64,000 nt of DNA. Source: Uloborus plumipes (taxonomy: Eukaryota > Arthropoda > Arachnida > Araneae > Uloboridae). Of the stretch, positions 56,853 through 64,000 are shown in pieces. The notes under the pieces are model-generated. The model worked only from the letters and a program-made list of their open reading frames with translations, searched no databases and was not told where the DNA came from. The translations under genes were made by a program, and so were the position numbers. The first letter of the stretch is position 1; the number at the start of each line of letters is the position of its first letter. The stretch lies in contig JAXGGA010003438.1 in NCBI GenBank assembly GCA_038373865.1, forward strand, positions 38,531 through 102,530, given 5' to 3'.

Positions 56853-57190
56853 CACTATAAGAAATAAATGTTGTTTTTACTGTATTTTTCAGCTAATTTT
56901 ATAGTAATACACTGTAAGAATTGCTAATTTTACAGTAATGAACTGTAAAATTTTTAATTTTACAGTACTAAGCTGCAAAATTGCTAATTTTACAGTTTAT
57001 TACCGTGCATTTTACAGTTTTTAACTGGATCCTCTGCTGCCAGTATTATACGGCTGTTTTTACAGTATAATACAGCTAACTTTTACTGCAATAAAGTGTA
57101 AAATTTCTAACTTTGAGTAAGAAACCGTGAAATTGCAAGTTTCAAAGTTCATTACTGGCATTTTACAGTTTAAAATTGGAACCTCGGGTC
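56853..57190 (+). mobile_element. ACTGT-MITE copy 17, right end lost
   Basis: Starts CACTATAAGAAATAAATG after a TA, carries both halves with the central TATTATACGGCTGTTTTTAC at about 57044, and stops at GGAACCTCGGGTCC, just before the terminal block. Confidence 0.85.
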
Positions 57191-57255
57191 CTGATAATAC
57201 GTACTTCTCTTGGCCTGATTGAGATATCAGTTTATGCAATTATTAACAGCCCACG

Positions 57256-57559
57256 CAGGAGTGCCCCGACGGGAGGTCCTGGGAGGTCACTGTGACCTCC
57301 TAATAATTTCTGTATTCGGCACATTTTCTTGACGATTCGGTAATTTGAAGACAAAATTGCAGCATTGAGATTATTTGTTTTTTTTTTTTTTTAGTTTTTA
57401 GAATTGTTTTTTAAAAGCTGCCTAATGTTTTTTCTCACTAAATGTTTTGCATGTACGACGTGTGTGCATGCTTGTATTTTATCATTCGGTAAAATTGGAA
57501 CTTCGTTTGGCAAATTGATAATTTTCCCAATCCCAAAAATTTTAGTTTCGGGCGCCCTG
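57256..57559 (-). mobile_element. hAT-like MITE, second copy of the 7522 family
   Basis: CAGGAGTGCCCCGACGGG at the left and TTCGGGCGCCCTG at the right. AGCCCACG (57248-57255) and AGCCCATG (57560-57567) form the 8-bp duplication with one change. Reverse complement of 7522-7817 through GGTCACTGTGACCTCC, GGCACATTTT, GACGATTCGG and AATTGATAATTTTCCC. Confidence 0.92.
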
Positions 57560-57659
57560 AGCCCATGCAGTTATTGGCAGAAGCTTTAGGTCCTCATTTC
57601 TCTATTTTAAACTGCCCTACTTATATTTTAAGTCTTGTTTCATTCTTTTGTGTAAAACA

Positions 57660-57732
57660 GAATAATTTTACAGTTTATTACTATAAAATTAGCTGTATTA
57701 TACTGTCAAAACAACGTTCATTTTCTACAGTG
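57660..57732 (-). mobile_element. ACTGT-MITE copy 18, terminal fragment
   Basis: ATTTTACAGTTTATTAC, AGCTGTATTATACTG and TTTTCTACAGTG are the right end in reverse orientation; TA follows. Confidence 0.8.
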
Positions 57733-58000
57733 TAGAATTGCGATTTTTAAATTTTTATGCGAAAGCTCCGAACATTTTCTCTAATCAGGGCCTGATTAAC
57801 GCACGATACTGCAGGTCCGTGGACCCACAATTTTAGGGGCACCAAAATGGGGTAGATTTCTTTTTTTTTACCTTCTTTTAGAAGCAACTATTTTGAAAAT
57901 GTGCGAATTTTGATGTGAGGGTGGCACCAAGTTTTTACCCGGAATTGGGTATCACTTAGGCTTTATCGGAAAATGTCTATAATCACCATTTTGCTGCGTT
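57733..58000. other. Possible solo end of a CAGGGCCTGATTAACG element
   Basis: CAGGGCCTGATTAACGCACG near 57787 looks like a hAT-type left end, but no partner end was found downstream. Confidence 0.3.
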
Positions 58001-58035
58001 ATAGTTGTGTAACGTTTGTTACGTTACACAACTAT
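58001..58035. repeat. Perfect 14-bp inverted repeat beside the SINE
   Basis: ATAGTTGTGTAACG (58001-58014) and CGTTACACAACTAT (58022-58035) are exact reverse complements with TTTGTTA between. The pairing extends with one mismatch to 18 bp (CGTTATAG.../...CTATGACG). Confidence 0.92.
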
Positions 58036-58042
58036 GACGATT

Positions 58043-58318
58043 TTTTTTTTTTTTTTTGTCGTGTGCCAGCCAGGCTGGCAATTTGGGGTGCGCTGCTTCA
58101 CTTTTCCAGCTGTACCGTTATTTGGTGTGAAGTCCGACTTCCACAGTACTCGCATGCCATAGGGACCCGTTTATAGGGTAGGCAATCTTTCATGCCAAGA
58201 CATTCATACAAAGAAAGGACAGGAGAGAGAAAGCACATCCATGCCCAAGCCGGGACTCGAACCCGCGGCCACACTATCCATGGCAGACTACTCTGACCAC
58301 TAGACAAGGTGGCCGGCT
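58043..58318 (-). mobile_element. tRNA-derived SINE, full length, 12-bp target duplication
   Basis: On the minus strand it starts at the tRNA-like head with CTAGTGGTCAGAG (A box) and CGGGTTCGAGTCCCG (B box, 58251-58265), continues through about 170 bp of body and ends in an A tail (T-run at 58041-58058 on the plus strand). ACTATGACGATT (58031-58042) and ACTATAACGATT (58319-58330) are the duplication, one base different. The head is closest in style to Asp/Glu tRNAs. Confidence 0.93.
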
Positions 58319-58330
58319 ACTATAACGATT

Positions 58331-59447
58331 ACGAAATGTATATAGAGCTGCAACAGTTGCAACAAAAGGACTTGCTTCTAAATGCTACTTTTATACAATA
58401 AAACACCAATATTAAATAATGAAAACATATGTATCTAAAAATCAGTTAAAACTTAAAAGCTTAAAATTTTTTTACAAATTTAGTTTGATGGAAAAATTTT
58501 CTGCTGTTGCTTGGTTCCTGCAGTAATATGGAGGATATGGGTTATTGAAAAAATAAAATAAATAAAACTATCAGTTAATTAATTAAAAAGAAAAGAATGT
58601 CATTCTACACTTTTCTTAATTTACAAGCTCAATCACTATTTTTTCTGAATTTCCTCCAAAATCCTTCTTGACAAATAAATTATATTGATAATATTCATGG
58701 ATAGTTTCAGTTCTCCTATAAGCGTTTAAGAGCACCATTGAACTTCATTGGGGGCTGGTGGGAATTAACTTGGACCAGCCTTAGTGCATTTGTAATACGC
58801 ATCTTTTTATAAATTCAAAATTGTCACACATTCTAAAGATTGAAAATCAAAACAGAGTGTATCTCTTCCTTCCTTGCCGTCTTTCATCTTATCTTTGGAA
58901 AGATGGTATTTATTTAATCGATTACAAAGTATGGTCTCATTTTCGTATCTTTCAAACTTCCAAAATTAACTTCGCACCTCCAGAACCTCCTTAATACCTC
59001 AGTTCACCTGGTTTCATTGGCACCAAAAATAGTCAAACTTTCTTTCTTTCCTTATGTTTTTAATAACTACTTTGCAAATGTGCGGGTTTTCTTGAAATGG
59101 GACACCACCGTTTATTGGAACCTTGGCATTTAGTTAGCTTATCAGGCTCTGCATAACTCCAAAAAATATACTTCACGCATTGAAAAAATTTCTAGATTCA
59201 CTAAGTTGCTGACCCCCTATTTTAATTTCAACGCCCTAAAAACCTGACACTTAAACATAAAAGTTCTTTTTTAAAAAATAACTATAATTCAACTTCGCAG
59301 AGATGGCCTATGACTCCTCCTTTTTTCAGGATTGTCCATTTTTAGGAAGGGGTGATACGCAGATGAAAATTGAGGAACGGGATTCACAATTGATGGGGGA
59401 ATTTGAATGGGTAGAAATTCTACCTATTTTAATACCTACTAGCTACG
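58331..59447. other. No gene seen
   Basis: AT-rich; no coding or transposon ends recognised. Confidence 0.45.
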
Positions 59448-59500
59448 TGGCCCGGCGTTGCACGGGCTGTAATGTAGTGAAGGCAGTTTGAGAAAATTAC

Positions 59501-59700
59501 TCGCCGCCAAGGCGGCTCGCCTTTAAAGTAGCGAGGAAAGTTTCAACAAACTACTTGCCACCAAGGCGGCTCGCTTTTAAAGTAATGAGAAAAGTTTAAA
59601 TAGTTAACTCGCCGTCAAGGCGGCTCGCCTTTATAACACCAAGGAAAAGTTAAACAAACTACTCCCCGCTAAAGCGACTCGCTAAAAAGCTTTCCTGCAT
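59501..59700 (+). repeat. 54-bp tandem, four units, each with a GC hairpin
   Basis: TCGCCGCCAAGGCGGCTCGC-like words begin at 59501, 59555, 59609 and 59663. The hairpin arms GCCGCC/GGCGGC are kept in unit 1 and weakened in unit 4 (CCCGCTAAAGCGAC). Confidence 0.93.
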
Positions 59701-60061
59701 CAAAGAATCAATCGAATTATTTGCACATGCTTCCTCAAAAAGCAAGACAATGTCAAGTAGCGCATACTTAACACTCTCCCTAAATAACATATAAAATTCC
59801 TCACCAAAAACAATAATTTTCAAACCGCTTTCTTCCTGTAAAATTAATTGCAAAATTTTAAACGAAAAAGTTGTTTTAATGTTTGGATCGCAGCCAAAAA
59901 AAGTCCCTTCTAAAAACAGCAATTGCAATTTTATTTAAAAACACATTTTCAAAATGGTACCAGAGAAAAAATATGTCATTAATAATTCGAATAAAAATAA
60001 TTGTTAGAACTTTGTTATAACACGTATTCAAAATGACAATGGAAAAAAATAACTCTTTCAT

Positions 60062-60720
60062 TTTAAAAAGTTCAATTTAATTAACGTTTTAATTCAAAAT
60101 GGCAACTGTAAGAAATAAATGTCTTGGAATTTTAAATAGTTCAATAATTTAATTAACGTTTTTATTCAAAATGGCAACCGTAAGAGATAAATGTCTTGGA
60201 ATCTTTTTAAACAGTTCAATAATTTAATTAACGTTTTTATTCAAAATGGCAACGGTAAGAAATAATGTCTTAGAATTTTAAATAGTTCAATAATTTAATT
60301 AACGTTTTAAGTCAAAATGGCAACGGCAAGAAAAAAATATATTTGAATTTTAAATAGTTCAATAATTTAATTAACGTTTTAATTCAAAATGGCAACGGTA
60401 AGAAATAAAAGTCTTGGAATTTTAAATAGTTCAACCATTTAATTAACGCTTTAATTTAAAATGGCTAAGGAAAGAAATAAAGGTTTTGGAATTTTAAATA
60501 GTTCAATGATTTAATTAACGTTTTAATTCAAAATGGTAACGGTAAGAAACAAAATCTTGGAATTTTAAATAGTTCAACCATTTAATTAACGCTTTAATTT
60601 AAAATAGGTACGGAAAGAAATAAAAGTCTTGGAATTTTAAATAGTTCAATAATTTAATTAACGCTTTAATTTAAAATGGCAACGGAAAGAAATAAATGTC
60701 TTGGAATTTTAAAAGTGCAA
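60062..60720 (+). repeat. 72-bp minisatellite, about ten units
   Basis: Unit words: TTTTAAATAGTTCAATAATT, TAATTAACGTTTTAATTC, AAAATGGCAACGGTAAGAAA, TAAATGTCTTGGAA. Earlier, more decayed relatives of AAAATGGYA occur at about 59950 and 60033. Confidence 0.95.
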
Positions 60721-60925
60721 AGAATTTAATTAATGTTTTAATTAATATCTCAGCTAATTATTGTCGTACAATTACGCGGTTGGTCTTATTGTCTTCCTTA
60801 GAAAATTTCGAATCGAATCGAATGGTATTAGGTTTGATTCTTTACGCTCATCGGTTTGTGAGGAGTTCAAGCTTCAGATGGACAGACAGACAGACTGACA
60901 GACAGACAGACAGACGCGGACAGAT

Positions 60926-62567
60926 TTTAATAGTAGTAATTTTAAGGAATGGACTCGTTTTCTCATTTGATTGACACCGGCCATCTCGTCGCGGTTGAAT
61001 TATACAGGTATTATGCCACAGTCGCAGCCAAATAATAATTCTTAACGATGTTATAAATTTATAAAAATAAAATCACGTTTAGATATTTATTTATTGCTCG
61101 ATCCATCCTATCCTCATCTTACTCAAGCTGATTTTTTAAAACTCCATGCATTTTTTTCACTACAATCTGACCTATTTTCACCTTGGTATTATTCATTGTA
61201 ATTGAAGAGACACACGAATTGCTGAAACATCGCTCTCATTTTAGACCTGTTCAACATAAAAAATATATAGCTCTTGTATATGTTAATAAGTACACTCAAA
61301 TTTAAACAAAAACACTTGAAGAATGAGATTAACTTAATAATTTATTCATAACTTCTGTCAACGTTTCGAGTTCTGTTAATTTGCATAAACTCTTCACAAT
61401 CCAGCTAGAAACATCCGACACGCGTTGACGAAATTAGTCCAGCAATTCTCTGTAACATTTCTACTGCCTCATTTAAATTGTAGAAATTAAACCTCTCATT
61501 TTGAACCCCCATATCGTATTCCCTCGCGGATACAGTGAATTAAACGGGACATGTCTTCATTATCTCGTTTTAAAATTCGTGGACTGTCAGCGCTGACAGT
61601 GATTAATTCCCAGCAGCTATCGCCATCTAGTGAAGATCACGGAAGTTAAACTTCTATTTATTTAGTTTCGCGTAAAATCGATAGATGGCGCTACGTTTTA
61701 ATAAAATCGAACTCGAAGGAGACTTGGTGACAAGTTTCGGATTCATTATTAAAAGGTTCTAACGAGCTAAAATTTTCCTGTTTCGACTCTTGTTTTACGT
61801 TTCAGAGAAAACGAAAGACCTGAAAATTCATTTGTAATAAATTTAGGTTGTTTCGTTAAAGATTCAGACTATGAAAAAAAAAATTTTACGTTTTTATCAA
61901 TCAATGATGCAACATTGCATCGGACGTATTTCTCCCATCCCATGCCATAATACAGTGAAATACGCTTTATTTTAATATGATCCTCATTAAAAGTACTGAT
62001 CATTTTCACAGCAACAAAGAAATGGGGAAAAATCATTACATTAAACAAATAAATAAAAAAAAATGAATTCTGTTTTGACAAAGTAAAGTTTTCACGATCG
62101 CACATTTTCTAAATTTTGCTAAACTTTCCGCTAAAAATCTGAAAATAATATTGGGCAACAATTAAGTCGGGTGTGAAAGTGATTATTTTTTGTTTTCATT
62201 AAAACTTAATTAGCATCTTTGAAAAAAAAAACTGAAATTGTGTGAACGTCGCACCCGTAACTACGGATTGGCCCATAAATTTTTGTTATCTGATCTTAGT
62301 TAAGGATAATATAATTCAAAAAATAACCACTCGTAACTGCTGTTTCTAAGCATTTAAAGTAAAATAATAAAATGATAACGTACTATAACTTTCAACCCGA
62401 AAACGTTGCCAAAAAAAGAAAAACAACAAATAAAATAAAGAATCAATAACGATAAATTCCATCATCTCCAATTAATAAATGAACAAATAAAAACAAAAAA
62501 AAAATAGTTTGACAGAAAGATGGTGAAAAGAATGATTTAAAAAAAAAAAAACATCTATTTATGCATT
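60926..62567. other. No gene seen; one 18-bp palindrome
   Basis: ACTGTCAGCGCTGACAGT at 61583-61600 is a perfect palindrome. ATCGCCATCTAG (61619) and ATAGATGGCGCTAC (61681) form a loose inverted pair around it. Minus frame 61869-62105 is unsupported. Confidence 0.45.
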
Positions 62568-62717
62568 AATTCTGTGCCTCAGAACCAGACTAACGTAAGT
62601 CCATTTTCGTCATTTTTCAGTAGAAGGGAAAAACGATGTATTCGGCAATCGTTTTTCCCCTCTACCGAAAAATGACGAAAATGGACTTACGTTAGTCTGG
62701 TTCTGAGGTACAGAATT
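62568..62717. repeat. 150-bp foldback with 70-bp arms
   Basis: Arms 62568-62637 and 62648-62717 differ at only about three positions and enclose a ten-base loop (GTATTCGGCA). Shared words: CTCAGAACCAGACTAACG, TAAGTCCATTTTCGTCATTT and GGGAAAAACGAT. No target duplication is visible. Confidence 0.95.
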
Positions 62718-63049
62718 TTCAACTCAGCATTTTTCAGGCAGAAACAAAAAGCACTGAAAAGATCTCTATTTATTAAACAGCCTTAGAAAATAGTTCACAT
62801 TAATTTGTATTGATAAAAATTCAAGGTATTTATTTTTACATACTCCCTTTTATAATTACTTGTGTTTTCTTCTCTCTTTTTCTTCTTTTTTTCCTTTTTT
62901 TTGCCATTATTTCATCTTATTCATTAAAGGATACATAAGTTCGGAATCGCCATTACTCACGTAGTGCGCAGGGATCCCCGTTTTGTGTGAGTATATTAAT
63001 TGTAACGTGGATACTATGTAGCCCTGATAGACTTTTGTTTTTTTAATAT
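62718..63049. other. No gene seen
   Basis: AT-rich with T-rich tracts. Confidence 0.4.
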
Positions 63050-64000
63050 TTTTTTTGTCTGCTAAAAATAATAAACACATGAAATGAAAGAAAAAAAAGA
63101 TTAGTAAAATGCGAAAGATTTGTCGTCTGCAAATAAGGAAAAGAAAAGGGAGAGGGAAGCAGGTAAAAGAAAAAAAACTAAGATGAGAACCAGTAAGAAG
63201 CAAAAGAATTTGTCGCCTGCTAAATGATAAATAAATGAACAAATAAAATTTAAAAAAAGAATGAATAACATTATAAAGTTAAAATAATAATAAAACTAAA
63301 GAACGGACAAATAAGCTGTGAAAATTTGTCGTCTCCAAGCGGGACCAGATAGAGAGAGAGAAAGAAAGAAAACAAAAAAGAAAGAAACAGAAAAATGCAA
63401 AAAAATTTATCGTTTGCTAAAAAATAAAAAATAAACGCATGAAACGAAAAAATAAGACTAAAATTTTTAAGTAATAAAACCGAAAAAAAGACGATTAAAT
63501 GCGAAAGATTTAGTTTCTGCAAATAAGAAAAAGAAAAGAGAGAGGGAAGCAGGTAAAAGAAAGAAAACAAAAATGAGAACTAGTAAGAAGCATAAAGATT
63601 TGTCGCCAGCTAAATGATAAATAAATGAACAAATAAACTTAAAAAAAAGAATGAATTAAATTAAAATGTTGAAATAAAAATGAAACTAAAGAACGGACAA
63701 AAAAGATGTGAAAGATTTGTCGTCTCCAAGCGGGACCAGAGAGAGAGAGAAAGAAAAGAAAGACAACGAAAAAGAAGGAAACAGTAAGAAACAAAAAGAT
63801 TTATTGTCTTCTAAAAATAAATAAATAAACAAATGAAATTAAATAAATTAATTATTTAAATTGAAAACTATAAAATAGTAATAAAACCAAAAAAGGGCTA
63901 GTAAGATGCGAAAGATTTGTTGTCTGCAAGGATGAAAAAGAAAGAGAGAGACAGAGAAAAGAAAGAAAATGAAAAAGAAAAAATCAGAAAGAAACAAAAA
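63050..64000 (+). repeat. Higher-order satellite, four subunits per roughly 400-bp period, runs off the window
   Basis: The phrase GCGAAAGATTTGTCGTCTGC and variants recur. One subunit type (..TCTGCAAATAAG) is at about 63110, 63499 and 63907; a second (..GTCGCCTGCTAAATGATAAA) at about 63208 and 63600; a third (..GTCGTCTCCAAGCGGGACC) at about 63328 and 63718; a fourth (..TATCGTTTGCTAAAAA) at about 63058, 63410 and 63806. Long reading frames on the minus strand (62907-63242, 63271-63570) are repeat translations. Confidence 0.9.

Larger units (their letters stand above)
59448..60925 (+). mobile_element. Composite element: ACTAGC..GGCCCGGCG start, two minisatellites, GACA run
   Basis: Starts ACTAGCTACGTGGCCCGGCG and appears to run to GATGGACAGACAGACAGAC near 60878-60916. 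Between are a 54-bp tandem (59501-59700), a transition zone and a 72-bp tandem (60062-60720). The order and start suggest one dispersed element family also represented at 10442. The end is not certain, no duplication is visible, and no protein is encoded. Confidence 0.5.

Noticed and set aside
62907..63570. Two minus-strand frames with Phe/Leu/Ser-rich, membrane-like peptides
   Set aside because: They lie across the A-rich higher-order satellite; T-rich complements always look hydrophobic.

Overview
The window looks like intergenic, repeat-saturated DNA from an arthropod, most likely a chelicerate such as a spider. This rests on very AT-rich base composition, BEL/Pao and Tc1/mariner coding relics of the arthropod type, tRNA-derived SINEs, long ATA/TAA microsatellites, and many small palindromic DNA transposons. 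I could not find one convincing host protein-coding gene. The only recognisable coding matter is transposon-derived and broken: a BEL/Pao integrase tail (1-958), a pogo-like DDE transposase fragment (about 20100-20290) and a truncated Tc1-like transposase start (39774-40217, minus strand).

Layout. 1-3.1 kb: BEL/Pao 3' end, then a roughly 608-bp uninterrupted ATA microsatellite. 3.2-9.1 kb: local duplications, GAGTC-type repeats, two hAT-like elements and the first copies of a dominant MITE. 9.4-14.4 kb: piggyBac-like MITEs, a duplicated segment split by an element with TCAA target duplications, and a pogo-like MITE. 14.4-31.6 kb: AT-rich filler with more MITE copies, a hAT-like element, a duplicated pogo transposase relic, a second copy of the TTAA element, a SINE and a 255-bp foldback. 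32.3-33.3 kb: three elements nested inside each other. 37.6-46.3 kb: microsatellites, then a degraded tandem array of about 7 kb carrying at least five later insertions. 49.3-53.6 kb: MITE copies, one carrying a 923-bp element full of CATCGG motifs, plus hAT-like and pogo-like elements. 53.7-58.3 kb: a 143-bp tandem, a TTA microsatellite, hAT-like elements and a SINE with clear target duplications. 59.4-61 kb: a composite element with two minisatellites. 62.5-64 kb: a 150-bp foldback, then a higher-order satellite that runs off the window end.

The most distinctive feature is a MITE family, called ACTGT-MITE here, with some 18 insertions and roughly 6 kb of sequence. Its ends read CACTG(T/C)AAAAAAT and its interior is a chain of short palindromes built from AATTTTACAGT and ACTGTAAAATT. 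Full copies look like a head-to-tail dimer of a unit seen alone at 26169-26335. Four copies have exact TG dinucleotide duplications in element orientation; other flanks are TA. Two of the four are supported by unoccupied sister units of the 39-46 kb array.

The layers can be ordered in time: the tandem array formed first, ACTGT-MITEs entered it, and piggyBac-like and hAT-like elements then entered those MITEs. Coordinates of element ends come from reading terminal inverted repeats and target duplications by eye. Superfamily names are inferences from those two features, since no searches were run.
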